Shown in pieces: positions 36,025 to 45,988 of a DNA stretch of 64,000 nt. Under the pieces are notes generated by a model, which saw nothing but the letters and a program-made list of their open reading frames with translations, made no database searches and was not told where the DNA came from. The stretch comes from IDS-8 sp040902105. Its GTDB lineage: Bacteria; Pseudomonadota; Gammaproteobacteria; Steroidobacterales; Woeseiaceae. How positions within the stretch are numbered: the first letter of the stretch is position 1; each line of letters starts with the position of its first letter. A program made the position numbers and the translations under genes. The DNA lies in assembly GCA_040902105.1 (NCBI GenBank), contig JBBDXW010000075.1, positions 164,725-228,724 of the forward strand, given 5' to 3'.

Positions 36025-36744
36025 TTAAGCCCCTGCCCGCGAATGCCGCTTCAAGGCCACCGCAATCAGCTCTCCCAGGCGCGCCAGAAAATCGAAGCTC
36101 ATGCCGGGATGAAAGCGGTTTGCGTCGACGCTGCCGATCGCGAGGAATCCGACCTGGCATTTAGTGCCGAGCGGCACCAGGGCCGTAGAGCCGACCTCGT
36201 CGGTTTCCTGGCCAAACAGGAAATCACGTTGTGCGTCGCGAACCTGGCCGCAACGCGGATTGTTGCTGCCAAGAAAAGTTGTAAACGGTTGCAGTGCCGG
36301 ATCATCCCGCTCGATGGCCCTGAAGAAACGGCCTACGTTGATGTTGCCAAAGGTCGAGGGTTCGCCGAAAAGCACCAGCACGGAATGATCTGCGCCGAAC
36401 GCCGTGCGCAGCGCTTCTTCTGTCGCCTCCAGTGCTTGAGCCAGGTTGTGTGCGTCCAGCAGGCGCAGCGACAGTTGATGAATCTTGCCGGCCAGAGCGT
36501 CATTGGCTCGCGCTACCTCCAGCAGTTCCTTCAGCTTGCGTTCGAGCTTGAGATCCTTCTGCCTCAGCACGGACACCTGGCGTTCGACCAGCGATACGGC
36601 GGCACCCGTTACGTGCGGTAATCGAAGCGAGTTGAGGAGCGTCGCGTGACGCTCAAAGAAATCGGGATTTCTTTGCAGGTAGGAATGCACAGCGGCTTCC
36701 GGCAGGTCCTCTTCGGTGAATTCCGGTTTTCGCTGTGTGCTCAT
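36025..36744 (-). CDS. DUF484 family protein
   Basis: 239 residues. A GAF-like domain (about residues 90-225) follows an N-terminal helical region containing VHSYLQRNPDFFERH, the DUF484 hallmark. It precedes xerC as in E. coli (yigA). Function unknown. Confidence 0.85.
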   Translation of the reverse strand: MSTQRKPEFTEEDLPEAAVHSYLQRNPDFFERHATLLNSLRLPHVTGAAVSLVERQVSVLRQKDLKLERKLKELLEVARANDALAGKIHQLSLRLLDAHNLAQALEATEEALRTAFGADHSVLVLFGEPSTFGNINVGRFFRAIERDDPALQPFTTFLGSNNPRCGQVRDAQRDFLFGQETDEVGSTALVPLGTKCQVGFLAIGSVDANRFHPGMSFDFLARLGELIAVALKRHSRAGA

Positions 36745-37050
36745 GGACCGTGGCTCCCCTGATGCGCGTTTTTCTCATTCACAATTTTTGTATTGCCCTG
36801 GCACCCTGTATTGCCAATACGCCGGCCTTCTTTCCGGCAGGCGCCTGCGGCCGGCCTGAGCTTACCATGAGTAGCGCGGTGGCCCTCGTCCCTGTCGGTC
36901 CATGCTGCACCGCACAGTGGCTCCGCGATCGCCTGCTGATCTCCTCGGTCCGGCTGCCAATGGACTTTTCGCGCCGGCGACGGTAGTTTACCTAAACAGA
37001 AAACGACGCCAACAACGACATCAATAAAGAACGCTTTCCGGGGGCAATCA
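36745..37050. other. Intergenic region with GC-rich palindromes
   Basis: A 306-bp gap between divergent genes. Two GC-rich inverted repeats near 36810-36860 (GCCGGCCTTCTTTCCGGC and a CAGGCGCCTG core) are the only structure seen. Promoters for both neighbours presumably lie here but no box is convincing. Confidence 0.4.
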
Positions 37051-37689
37051 ATGCGGCACATCATGGTCATGAACGCCAAGGGAGGCTGCGGCAAGAGCAC
37101 TCTTGCCACGAACATCGCTTCCTATTTTGCGCACGAGGGCTACTCGGTCGCGCTCGCGGATTACGACCCGCAGCGATCGAGCCTCGACTGGCTCGACCGA
37201 AGGCCCGCTGACCGCCCGGAAATCGTGGGCGTGGCAGGCTTCGAAGACGGCCTGAGAAGGGCGCCCCGAAGCGCGGATTACGTGATTATCGATGCCCCGG
37301 CGCGCTCGCACGGCACCGAGCTGACCGATCTCGTCCGGCATGCGGAAACCATCGTCGTGCCGGTGCTGCCGTCCACGATCGACATCCAGGCATCCGACCG
37401 CTTCATCAAGGAACTGAAGTCGGTGGGCAAAGTCGAGCGCAAGGAAGCAAAGATCGGCGTGGTCGCCAACCGCGTGCGCGAAAACACGTTGATATTCGAG
37501 GAACTGGACGACTACCTGACGGCAGCCAGGGTGAGTTACCTGACGACGCTTCGCGAGGCACAGAACTACGTCAGGGCCTATACGCGCGGGCTCGGCGTGT
37601 TCGAGCTGCCCGAATATCTCGCCTGGCCCGACTGGGAGCAGTGGGAGCCGCTGACCCGCTGGCTCCGAAGCGCGCGCAGCCAGCCCTGA
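37051..37689 (+). CDS. Orphan ParA-family ATPase
   Basis: 212 residues. The deviant Walker A KGGCGKSTLATNIA with its signature lysine, and ADYDPQRSSLDWL, place it in the ParA/MinD superfamily. No parB-like gene and no parS-like sites are beside it, so it is not the chromosome ParA. Such single copies often position other cargo in the cell. Starts at ATG 37051. Confidence 0.82.
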   Translation: MRHIMVMNAKGGCGKSTLATNIASYFAHEGYSVALADYDPQRSSLDWLDRRPADRPEIVGVAGFEDGLRRAPRSADYVIIDAPARSHGTELTDLVRHAETIVVPVLPSTIDIQASDRFIKELKSVGKVERKEAKIGVVANRVRENTLIFEELDDYLTAARVSYLTTLREAQNYVRAYTRGLGVFELPEYLAWPDWEQWEPLTRWLRSARSQP

Positions 37690-37696
37690 CCCCGCG

Positions 37697-38905
37697 TTAC
37701 AGGCGGCCCGATTTCGCCCGAAGATCCGGAATGGCGCGCAGCGGCGCCTGGGCCACGAGATTGAGGCCTTCCCGGTACGCGTCCGCGGCCGCGTCGCTTT
37801 CGCCAAGCTGGTTGAGAAGTTGCCCGTACTCCTGGTAAGCCTCGGGTGAGGGCTTGAGCGAGATCGCCGTTTCAAGGTAACTGCGCGCCTTGCCCCAAAG
37901 TTCGTTCTTCAGGCACAGGCGGGAGGCCGCGAGCAACAGATCGACGTCGTCGGGGTGCGCCTTCAGCCAGCCTTCGGCCCGATTCAATTGTTTCGCGGGA
38001 TCGCGGCTTGCGATCATGCCGAACAGGCGCACCAGCGGACCGCGCCATTCACGCTTCAGCTCCGCGGCGATTTCCTTTTCCGCCTTGTCGTGCTGCTCCG
38101 TGCGGATGAGCCCGGCGTAATACGCTTCCAGCACCGAGCTGTCATTTTTGAGATTTTTCGGCACGGTGCCCCAGGCGGCCATGACAGCGTCGGCGTCCGC
38201 GGCGCGAGCCAGGTTTTCCCGATGCACCCGGACGGCCCATTTGCCGAGAAGCTCTTCATCGACGCGGCCGTGCTTTGTGAGACGCGGCAACAACGCCTCG
38301 AGCTGCGCCCAGTCTTCCAGCCGGTAATAAAGGCGTCCGAGCAGGGTTAACGCGTAACTGTGATTCGGCGCTTTCTCTTCGAGTCGTCGCAAGGTCGCGA
38401 GAGCCTGTTCGTACTGGGCCTGGTCGAGTTGCAGTTCGGCTTGCGTCAGGAGCACGGCGCTCGCCGCTTCGGGCGTCTGCTCGTACGCCTGCCTGAGCCA
38501 GCTGTCGCGGCGCTCGTCTTCGCCGAGCAGATGCGCGGCCCGCGCGGCTTGCAGATAGTTGAGCAGCGGCGCATCGCTGCCAGTGGCCGCGCGTCCGAGG
38601 AGCTTCTCCCCCTTTGCGAAATTCCCTTCCGCAACCTCGATCATGCCCTTCGTCAGCCGGTGCCCGGCGCGCCCGCTCCGGTAGCGGCCGGCCGCTTCGC
38701 CGAGTTTTCTCGGCGCCTTGAAGATCTTGACCAGGAGCCACGCGAGAAACAGGATCAGCAAAATGCCGGCCAGCAGGACCGGCACGGACATTTCGATCAC
38801 GAAGCTGCGGAAATTGATGACCACATAGCCCGGATCCTGCAGCAGGAAGTGCCAGGCAAACGCACTGACCAGGAGGGCAATGACGACGAGCAGACCGAAT
38901 TTCAT
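37697..38905 (-). CDS. hemY: HemY-like TPR protein
   Basis: 402 residues: two membrane segments in the first 65 residues (the usual HemY_N domain), then tetratricopeptide repeats. Despite the name it is not the oxidase of Gram-positive bacteria; its role near haem synthesis is not settled. Its ATG overlaps the hemX stop (ATGA). Confidence 0.88.
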   Translation of the reverse strand: MKFGLLVVIALLVSAFAWHFLLQDPGYVVINFRSFVIEMSVPVLLAGILLILFLAWLLVKIFKAPRKLGEAAGRYRSGRAGHRLTKGMIEVAEGNFAKGEKLLGRAATGSDAPLLNYLQAARAAHLLGEDERRDSWLRQAYEQTPEAASAVLLTQAELQLDQAQYEQALATLRRLEEKAPNHSYALTLLGRLYYRLEDWAQLEALLPRLTKHGRVDEELLGKWAVRVHRENLARAADADAVMAAWGTVPKNLKNDSSVLEAYYAGLIRTEQHDKAEKEIAAELKREWRGPLVRLFGMIASRDPAKQLNRAEGWLKAHPDDVDLLLAASRLCLKNELWGKARSYLETAISLKPSPEAYQEYGQLLNQLGESDAAADAYREGLNLVAQAPLRAIPDLRAKSGRL

Positions 38906-40197
38906 TGCCCGGGCTCGTCGGGACTGTCCTGGTTGCCGCCACTGTTGTCAGTATTCGACTCCGCATCCCTGAGCGTTTGGTATTGGCGCAGCAGACGCAA
39001 CGACTCGGAAATATCCGGAAGTGACACGGAAACGCCGCTGTCCTTCAGGCCGGCAATCGTTTCGAGGGCGCTTGCGATGGCCCGGTTGTCGGTGTCGTAG
39101 TATTCGCCGAGCCAGGCCGCCGCGTCGTCCAGGCATTGCACGAACACTCCCTGTTCGCCTTTCAGGAGCGCGAGCCGCGCCGCCTGAAGCTTCAACGCCA
39201 GGTTGGCCCGCAGGAACCAGGCGGCATCCGGCGACAAAAGCGGCGCGAGCGCTTCATCCGTCCGGCGTACGGAAACGATTCCGCTGAATGCCTCCTTCAT
39301 CGATGCAACCGCACGCGCGAAGCCGCGCAGCTCCGGGTCGGGTGACGCGACGTCATCGCGTGCCGGGTCGACGTTCTCGTTGAGCGGCAGGGACTCGACT
39401 CTGTCGGCCAGGCTTGCGAGTGCCAGCGTCGCCCCCTCGAGATCGGCCTTTTCCATCGACTCAAGTGCCTGCAGTTCCTCCGTGAGGGCGCGGCGAACGG
39501 TGCCGAGGGCGGGATTGGCCAGTTGCCGGATGCGCTCGTCCGCAAAATTGAGCGCGAGGGCCGCGATCTGCGGATTGCCGGCAAGTTGCAACTGGGCGTT
39601 GGCAATCTGCATGTAGTACTCGGCTTCCGCCAGTATCCAGGTGTCGCGAACGCCGGCGGAAACTCCCTGCAACGACGAGATGGCGTCTTCCAGGTTGCCG
39701 AGACGCGTGGCGAGGATTTCGGTCTGTTGCAGCGATTCGCTCAGCTCGCGTTCGAGCGAGGCGATGTCTTCCGAACGCTGCCGGTCGGTTTCTCCAAGTC
39801 CGGCAAGTGCGGTCTCGAGGTTCCGCAGGGAGCTCACGGCCTCGGCGAGATTGTCGGACAGCGAGGCGATGGCCGCCTCGTTGCCGGCCGCATCCCTGCC
39901 GCTGTCCTGGCTCCGCCAGGCCAGGTACGCGACGCCAGCGACTGCGAGGAGCGCGAGCAGGAGCGCAAGCCATCCGGCGAACGAGGAAAACAGGCCGCGC
40001 GACGGCCGCGTTGCGGGCGGGTCGTTTTTTTCGGGCGAGACATTGAACGATTCCTTGTCCGCTTCGCCGACCGGCTCATCCTTCGCACTTTCTGCGCTGT
40101 TGCCGGGCTCGAGGGCGGATTCTTCTTCAACCGGCGCCCCGGTCGTGCGGGCGACGGAATGCTCCGCCGAATCGTTGTTGTCGTCAGGTGTCTTCAT
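38902..40197 (-). CDS. hemX: HemX-like membrane protein
   Basis: 431 residues from ATG 40197 (MKTPDDNNDS). An acidic cytoplasmic region (residues 1-70) is followed by one membrane helix (FAGWLALLLALLAVAGVAYL), then a long coiled-coil periplasmic part. It is often annotated as uroporphyrinogen-III methyltransferase but lacks a methyltransferase domain. It overlaps hemD by 14 bp. Confidence 0.85.
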   Translation of the reverse strand: MKTPDDNNDSAEHSVARTTGAPVEEESALEPGNSAESAKDEPVGEADKESFNVSPEKNDPPATRPSRGLFSSFAGWLALLLALLAVAGVAYLAWRSQDSGRDAAGNEAAIASLSDNLAEAVSSLRNLETALAGLGETDRQRSEDIASLERELSESLQQTEILATRLGNLEDAISSLQGVSAGVRDTWILAEAEYYMQIANAQLQLAGNPQIAALALNFADERIRQLANPALGTVRRALTEELQALESMEKADLEGATLALASLADRVESLPLNENVDPARDDVASPDPELRGFARAVASMKEAFSGIVSVRRTDEALAPLLSPDAAWFLRANLALKLQAARLALLKGEQGVFVQCLDDAAAWLGEYYDTDNRAIASALETIAGLKDSGVSVSLPDISESLRLLRQYQTLRDAESNTDNSGGNQDSPDEPGQ

Positions 40198-41008
40198 TTG
40201 GTTTTTCCAGTGCCGGTTTTGTCGCGCGATCTTCGCGATACTCGCGCGACCGTCGCGCGATGATGGCGCGGACCATGTCGCCGGCCTGTGGCCCCGGGGC
40301 AAGAATTGCCTGGATGCCGGGAACTCTCTCGCTCGCCGTTTGTATCACACGTTCACTGGGCGTAACCAGTGGCGTTGCCGGCAGCTTGTCGCGACAGTAA
40401 TCCGGAAGAATGGCCACGAGACTGTCGAACGACGCCACGCTCATGGCGGTAACGTAATCAATCATTCCCGCCCGCCAGGCACGTTCAAGCTCGTCAAGCT
40501 CGGCGTCCGAATGGCGTTTCGGCAGGCGGCGATAGGCCGACAAATAGTCGACCCGTGCGCCGCGCTCGCGCAGCGTAGACGCCAGCAGCTCGCGGCCGCT
40601 GTCAGCCCTGACGATCCGGATCGTCTTGCCCTTCGCGTTCAGGAGTTCCGCTTCCTGCAGCAGGTGTTCGCTGTCGAAGCCGCCGGACGGATAAATGTCG
40701 ACCGTTCGACCCGCGGCCTCGATCGACGCCCGGGTTGCCGGCCCGATGGCCGCGATCCTGACGCCGCTCCCGGGAATGTATTCGAGGCCGAACTTTACGG
40801 CGTTGCTGCTCACGAAAATAGCAATGTCAGGTCGCGGAAGCTCGGTCCTCTCCTGGTCCAGTATGGCGCTGTCGCGGGATTCGATGTCGAGCACCGGAAA
40901 CGATACAACCGTCCCGCCGGCCCCTTCGATTGCCTGCGTCAGTTCCCCGGCGCGGCATGCGGGCCGTGTGACGAGTACGCCGATACCGCTGAGCGGCCCG
41001 GGGCTCAT
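40184..41008 (-). CDS. hemD: Uroporphyrinogen-III synthase
   Basis: 274 residues. Low sequence conservation is normal for HemD; recognisable parts are GVLVTRPACRAGEL near the N-terminus, FVSSNAVKFGL and YRRLP in the middle. It closes and inverts ring D of hydroxymethylbilane. Its ATG overlaps the hemC stop. Confidence 0.9.
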   Translation of the reverse strand: MSPGPLSGIGVLVTRPACRAGELTQAIEGAGGTVVSFPVLDIESRDSAILDQERTELPRPDIAIFVSSNAVKFGLEYIPGSGVRIAAIGPATRASIEAAGRTVDIYPSGGFDSEHLLQEAELLNAKGKTIRIVRADSGRELLASTLRERGARVDYLSAYRRLPKRHSDAELDELERAWRAGMIDYVTAMSVASFDSLVAILPDYCRDKLPATPLVTPSERVIQTASERVPGIQAILAPGPQAGDMVRAIIARRSREYREDRATKPALEKPNEDT

Positions 41009-41922
41009 TGCCCTGCCTCGCGGAGAATGTCGGCTGCTCCGAGTTCGAGCAGAAGGCGTGCAAGTTCGCTGCCGAGCTGCTCCGCGTCTTGCAGAGCCCC
41101 CGAAACCTGGTTGCGCAACAGCTTCTTACCGTCGACCGATGCCACCATCGCCGTCAGGGTCATCAGGCCGTCGCGCGCGACGGCGTAACTCGCCAGCGGG
41201 GATGTGCAACTGGCCTCGAGGGTGCGGGCGACAGCCCGTTCGGCAAGCGTCGTCTGCCTCGTGACCGGATGATCGAGCCGGGCGAGCAGCGCTCGCAGAT
41301 CCTGCCTGTCCGCGAGGCATTCGATGCCAATCACGCCCTGGGCGGATGCGGGCAACATGCGATCCGGTGCAATGCGCTCGCTGATACGATCACCCAGTCC
41401 GAGCCGTTCGAGCCCCGCGCAGGCGAGTACGATCGCATCGTAGTCACCGCGGTCGAGTTTCTTAAGGCGCGTGTCGACGTTACCGCGCAAGGATTGCACG
41501 ACGAGATCCGGTCGCAGTGCCTTGAGTTGTGCCTGGCGTCTCAGGCTTGAACTCCCGACGACCGCGCCGTCTGCGAGTTCGGCGATGGCGGAGGCTTTGT
41601 TGCTGACCAGTGCGTCGAGGGGATTCGCGCGTTCGAGCAGCGCCGCGATGCAGAATCCATCCGCGATCACGGCTGGCACGTCCTTCATCGAATGGACGGC
41701 CACATCGGCATCTCCCGTCTGCATCGCTATCTCGAGTTCCTTGATGAACAGGCCCTTACCGCCGACCTTGCTCAAGTCCTGGTCCAGTAGCCGGTCGCCC
41801 CGCGTTGTCAGCGGCACGAGTTCGACTGAGCTTACTTCCGGCAGCCTCTTCAGTTCATCCGCCACATGACCGGCCTGCCAGAGCGCGAGCGTGCTCTTGC
41901 GCGTTGCAATGCGTATGACCAC
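41005..41922 (-). CDS. hemC: Porphobilinogen deaminase
   Basis: 305 residues. IRIATRKSTLALWQAGHVAD is the classic opening. LMKDVPA-type residues (HSMKDVPAV) and the cofactor cysteine region LEASCTSPLASYAV follow. It polymerises four porphobilinogens into hydroxymethylbilane for HemD. Confidence 0.95.
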   Translation of the reverse strand: MVIRIATRKSTLALWQAGHVADELKRLPEVSSVELVPLTTRGDRLLDQDLSKVGGKGLFIKELEIAMQTGDADVAVHSMKDVPAVIADGFCIAALLERANPLDALVSNKASAIAELADGAVVGSSSLRRQAQLKALRPDLVVQSLRGNVDTRLKKLDRGDYDAIVLACAGLERLGLGDRISERIAPDRMLPASAQGVIGIECLADRQDLRALLARLDHPVTRQTTLAERAVARTLEASCTSPLASYAVARDGLMTLTAMVASVDGKKLLRNQVSGALQDAEQLGSELARLLLELGAADILREAGQ

Positions 41923-41924
41923 GA

Positions 41925-42692
41925 TCAGCGACCCCGGACGCGGCGTCGAACCTCGGCCAGGTGCCGTCGACTGACGAACAATGATTCATCGGACGGATCA
42001 TCGCCCTTCACGGAGCCGGGGCGAAGGCCGCGAAGCTCCACTTCCGTTCGCCCATCGGCCGTTTTTCGCAATGTCTCGATCTTGTCCGCGGCAACGAGCG
42101 CTTTGCGATGAATGCGAACGAAGCGGTCGGCGAACTCGTCTTCGAGCGTCTTCAGCGATTCATCGATCAGGTCCTGGCCGTTTCGGTGGTGCACCGTCAC
42201 GTATTTCTGATCGGCGTGAAAATAGGCGATGTCGGAAATGGGAATCAGCTTCAGCTCGCCGCGAACGCGCGCACACACGTGCTTGCGTTGTTCGGTGACG
42301 CCGAAGCCTTTGCCGATCTCGCCCAGGGCGCCGCGGCTCAGCCGCGCCGCTTGTTGCAGCGCGCGTTCCAGCCGTTCGCGGCGGATGGGTTTCAGGACGT
42401 AACCGACGGCCTTCGCGTCGAAAGCCTCGATGGCGTAGCGGTCGTAGGCCGTCGTGAAAATGACGCAGGGCGGCTTTTCCAGTGCGTTCAGGTGATGCGC
42501 GGTCTCAATGCCGTTGAGCCCGGGCATGCTGATGTCGAGCAGAATGACGTCCGGTGCGAGCTTTGCACACAGCTCGAGCGCCTGCGCACCGTTCTGCGCT
42601 TCGCCGACTATTGCATGTTCGCCGGTCTCTTCGAGTAACTGCCGAACGCGTGCCCGCGCGGGCGGCTCGTCGTCGACAATCAGGACGTTCAT
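41925..42692 (-). CDS. algR: AlgR-like LytTR response regulator
   Basis: 255 residues. The receiver domain has the acceptor aspartate in VILLDISMPGLNG (about residue 54) and the C-terminal LytTR domain contains FVRIHRKALVAADKIE. In Pseudomonas the equivalent gene, also upstream of hemC, controls alginate and type IV pili. Here the regulon is unknown. Its ATG overlaps the kinase stop. Confidence 0.88.
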   Translation of the reverse strand: MNVLIVDDEPPARARVRQLLEETGEHAIVGEAQNGAQALELCAKLAPDVILLDISMPGLNGIETAHHLNALEKPPCVIFTTAYDRYAIEAFDAKAVGYVLKPIRRERLERALQQAARLSRGALGEIGKGFGVTEQRKHVCARVRGELKLIPISDIAYFHADQKYVTVHHRNGQDLIDESLKTLEDEFADRFVRIHRKALVAADKIETLRKTADGRTEVELRGLRPGSVKGDDPSDESLFVSRRHLAEVRRRVRGR

Positions 42693-43777
42693 GGCCGGTC
42701 CTCCTCGAACGGGAACTCGAGCCGGACCGTAAAGGTTGTTTCCTGGTCCTCGATGACGACCTGGCCGCGTTTTCCGTAGGCCAGCTCGAAGCGCTGGCGT
42801 ATATTCGACAGCGCCATCTGGTTGCCTTCGCGAAGTCGCGCCTCCGCCCTCGCCACGGGGTTCGAGATTTCGATGACGAGCCGTTCGCCTTGCTGCCTGC
42901 CGGTGACCAGCACTTCACCGCCTTCGGGCACCAGTTCGACGCCGTGGTAAATCGCATTCTCGAGCAGCGGCTGAATCGTAAGGTTCGGCAGCAACGCGTG
43001 CAGCGGCAGGTCGCCGAGCTCCCATCGCACCTGCAGACGGTCCCCGAGGCGCAGCTTCTCGATGCGCTGATAGATCGCGGCAATCTCGAGTTCGTCTTTC
43101 AGTGTCGCACGATCTTTCGGTCCACCGAGATTGGCACGCAGGAGATCCGCCAGGTCCTCCACCGCCTCTTCGGCCCGGTGCGGATCGCTGCGTGTCAGGG
43201 CGGCGATCGTGTTCATGCTGTTGAACAGAAAATGCGGGCGAATGAGTGCCTGCAATGCGCTGACACGCGACTGCGCTTCCAGCACGATGCTGCGGCGCCA
43301 TTCGCTTGCCACGTACAGGTAACGCATCGCCAGTGCGATGACTATTGAACTGATTGCGAAGGTCCGCAGGAGGAAACCGCGGTGGCTGTCCGCGATGATC
43401 ACCTGGCCGGACCGCCCGGTCAGTTGCCAGGCGGCTTCCGCCAGCATGAGGCACAGCACCGCGAGCAAGAGGTAGCTGATGACGAAGGCCTGCGTCTTAC
43501 CGAAACTCCCGACCCAGCCGCGGATACGGCACAGGACCGCGGCGCCCAGGAGGGCGAGCCAGAGCACGAAAAGCGCAGTCCCGGCGAGGTCCACCAGGAA
43601 CCTGCCCGGCTCGGGGTTGCCGGCGAGCGTCAACACGATCGCTACCAGTGCCGCGACCAGCACCACGACGAAAATGGTACCGGCAGCGCAGAAGTCCGGA
43701 AGATACGCCTGGGTTTCTTTTTCGACAGCGGTAGTGGCTTTGGCCAAAGCTTGTCCTGGTCGGGGCGAAGCCGGCAT
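42689..43777 (-). CDS. algZ: AlgZ/FimS-like sensor histidine kinase
   Basis: 362 residues. About six membrane helices in the first 170 residues, then the PF06580-type phosphoacceptor motif ALIRPHFLFNSMNTIAALTR. An HATPase domain follows (ENAIYHG; SNIRQRFELAYG). It pairs with the LytTR regulator encoded directly downstream. Confidence 0.88.
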   Translation of the reverse strand: MPASPRPGQALAKATTAVEKETQAYLPDFCAAGTIFVVVLVAALVAIVLTLAGNPEPGRFLVDLAGTALFVLWLALLGAAVLCRIRGWVGSFGKTQAFVISYLLLAVLCLMLAEAAWQLTGRSGQVIIADSHRGFLLRTFAISSIVIALAMRYLYVASEWRRSIVLEAQSRVSALQALIRPHFLFNSMNTIAALTRSDPHRAEEAVEDLADLLRANLGGPKDRATLKDELEIAAIYQRIEKLRLGDRLQVRWELGDLPLHALLPNLTIQPLLENAIYHGVELVPEGGEVLVTGRQQGERLVIEISNPVARAEARLREGNQMALSNIRQRFELAYGKRGQVVIEDQETTFTVRLEFPFEEDRP

Positions 43778-43991
43778 TGTAACTCGACTTTACCGGAGTC
43801 TGGATTGCGCCGGGCTGGCCCTCGCCTGGCGTCGCAGGGCTGCGCCGGGCACATTCCAGTCGCTCAAACACGGGAAGCTCGCTTGGTGGAATACGCCCGG
43901 CGCACCCCTGCTCAGTGCCAGACCTTGTGGCGTTACGGTGACGGCGAACTGTGGCAGGACGGCCCAGTTGCCGCCGGTGAAAAGCGGGCGG

Positions 43992-44468
43992 TCAGGTCGT
44001 GCAGTATTCTACGACCTGCTCCTGCACGCGGGCGCGGGCGGCTAAGGTTTCTTCCTCGTCGAGGTACACACGCTCTCCGTTTTCGTCCTCGCGATAGAGC
44101 CGCCGCGACGTGACAAACTTCTGCAGTCTCTCTTTATAGGTGCTGCATTTCTCAGCCCGCTCCAGCTCTGCAGCACGCAGCTCTTCCGCGGTTGGCTCCT
44201 CGGCTTTTGTTGCAGCCTGCGCTTCGGCGCGTGCAGCGCCGGCGTCGTTTCGCGCCTGCACAATCGCCCTGACGCGGTCGGGATCGGTCGGACTCGAGCC
44301 GATCGCCAGGCGTTCCTCGGACGCCGCGCCCGACGGCCGGTCGCCGAAATGCACGTTGCCGTCCGCGTCGGTCCATTTGTAAATCTCGCCGGCGTAAACG
44401 GTGCCCGTCACGGCCACGGCCAGGCCGGCCAGTATCAGAGCGCAGGTTTTTGATTTATGACGCTTCAT
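43992..44468 (-). CDS. DUF4124 periplasmic protein
   Basis: 158 residues from ATG 44468 (AAGGA upstream). Signal peptide, then the DUF4124 motif IYKWTDADGNVHFGDRPSG and an alanine/glutamate-rich helical part. Two cysteines (KCSTY and EYCTT at the end) could form a disulphide. It is a paralogue of the protein at 23406 in its N-terminal domain only. Confidence 0.72.
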   Translation of the reverse strand: MKRHKSKTCALILAGLAVAVTGTVYAGEIYKWTDADGNVHFGDRPSGAASEERLAIGSSPTDPDRVRAIVQARNDAGAARAEAQAATKAEEPTAEELRAAELERAEKCSTYKERLQKFVTSRRLYREDENGERVYLDEEETLAARARVQEQVVEYCTT

Positions 44469-44599
44469 CGCAGTCCTTCGGATTCGCGCTGCAATCAATG
44501 AACTCAAGGTGTTGAACGGGATACATTAAAACACGTTAATCGTAACTGTAGTGTGAACCCGATCACAGCCTCTTTTGTCCTCAGTTTGCCCAACTAAAA

Positions 44600-44628
44600 G
44601 AGCGGGCCATGAAGAACATGGCCCGCTC
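44600..44628 (-). terminator. Intrinsic terminator of the torF-glnK-amtB operon
   Basis: A perfect 12-bp stem, GAGCGGGCCATG with CATGGCCCGCTC, followed leftward by TTTT. It lies 56 bp past the amtB stop. Confidence 0.85.
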
Positions 44629-44684
44629 CGCGGGCTGCCGAGGGGGCGACAGGCCCGAGCTTGCTAACGTTGCAAATGTGGCGG

Positions 44685-45968
44685 CTATTTTGCCGTTGTG
44701 AACTCCGGATAGGCCTCGAGGCCGCACTCGCTCAAGTCCACGCCTTCGGACTCCTGTTTATCGTTCACCCTGATGCCGAGCGCTGCCTTGATGGCGAACC
44801 AGACCACGAAGCTTGCGATAAATACCCAAAGCAGAATCGAAACGAGGCCCAGTAGCTGCGCCGTCAGCGTCGCGTCGTCGTTATAGATCGGCACCGCCAG
44901 AAGGCCCCAGATTCCGGCCGCTCCGTGGACCGAGATCGCGCCGACAGGATCGTCGATCCTGAGCTTGTCGAGCGCGACGATCGAGAGGATGACAATGAGG
45001 CCGCCTACCGCCCCGATCAGCGTCGCGCCGATCGGCGTGGGCGCCAGCGGCTCGGCCGTAATCGAAACCAGCCCTGCGAGCGCCCCGTTCAACACCATCG
45101 TCACATCTGCCTTGCCGAACCACAACCGGGCCAGAATCAGCGCGAACAGAAGACCGCCGGCGGCGGCCATATTGGTATTGACGAATACGAGTGCGACGGA
45201 ATTTGCTTCGCCCACGTCGGACACTTTCAGTTCGGAGCCTCCGTTGAAACCAAACCAGCCGAACCAGAGGATCAAGGTTCCGAGCGTGGCCAGGGGCAGG
45301 TTGCAGCCCGGGATGGCATTTATTTGCCCGCCCGGCCCGTACTTGCCCTTGCGCGCCCCAAGGAGAAGCACCCCTGCAAGCGCCGCGGTGGCGCCGCACA
45401 GATGCACGATTCCCGAGCCGGCGAAATCCTGGAATCCGGCGGCGTCGAGAAAACCGCCGCCCCATTTCCAGAAACCCTGGACCGGATAAATAAACCCGGT
45501 CATGACGACCGCGAACAGGAAAAAGGACCAGAGTTTCATTCTCTCGGCGACGGCGCCGGAAACAATGGACATGGCGGTTGCCACAAATACGATCTGAAAG
45601 AAGAAGTCGGCAAGGTTCGAGTAATAGATTTCACCGCCGCTTTCGATGACGCCGGCCGCAGTGTTGTCCGCTGAGCCAACGAGGCCGGTACCGAATGTGG
45701 ACAGGCTTTGAAACAGCCCGCCTTCGAATTCTCCCGGGTACATGATCGAGTATCCGCAGAACATGTACATAATGCTGGCAATGGAGTAAAGGCCGATATT
45801 CTTGGTCAGTATTTCGGCAGTATTCTTCGCGCGAATCAGTCCTGATTCCAGCATCGTGAAGCCGGCTGCCATCCACATCACCAGCACGCCCGTTACCAGA
45901 AAATAGAACGTGTCAAGGGCGTAACTGAGTTCAGTCACTTGCCCGGCCAGCTGCGTTACGTCTTCCAC
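44685..45968 (-). CDS. amtB: Ammonium transporter AmtB
   Basis: 427 residues with 11 membrane helices. The twin pore histidines lie in GIVHLCGATAALAG and ISVHGAAGIWG, and the aspartate-containing loop is conserved (MLESGLIRAKNT). It imports ammonium when nitrogen is short and is plugged by the PII protein encoded next to it. Confidence 0.95.
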   Translation of the reverse strand: MEDVTQLAGQVTELSYALDTFYFLVTGVLVMWMAAGFTMLESGLIRAKNTAEILTKNIGLYSIASIMYMFCGYSIMYPGEFEGGLFQSLSTFGTGLVGSADNTAAGVIESGGEIYYSNLADFFFQIVFVATAMSIVSGAVAERMKLWSFFLFAVVMTGFIYPVQGFWKWGGGFLDAAGFQDFAGSGIVHLCGATAALAGVLLLGARKGKYGPGGQINAIPGCNLPLATLGTLILWFGWFGFNGGSELKVSDVGEANSVALVFVNTNMAAAGGLLFALILARLWFGKADVTMVLNGALAGLVSITAEPLAPTPIGATLIGAVGGLIVILSIVALDKLRIDDPVGAISVHGAAGIWGLLAVPIYNDDATLTAQLLGLVSILLWVFIASFVVWFAIKAALGIRVNDKQESEGVDLSECGLEAYPEFTTAK

Positions 45969-45988
45969 GGCAACTCCTCTCCTTGTGG

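Noticed and set aside
37051..37689. Chromosome partition gene parA
   Set aside because: No parB or parS nearby and the gene is not in the rsmG/parAB context; kept as an orphan ParA-like ATPase.
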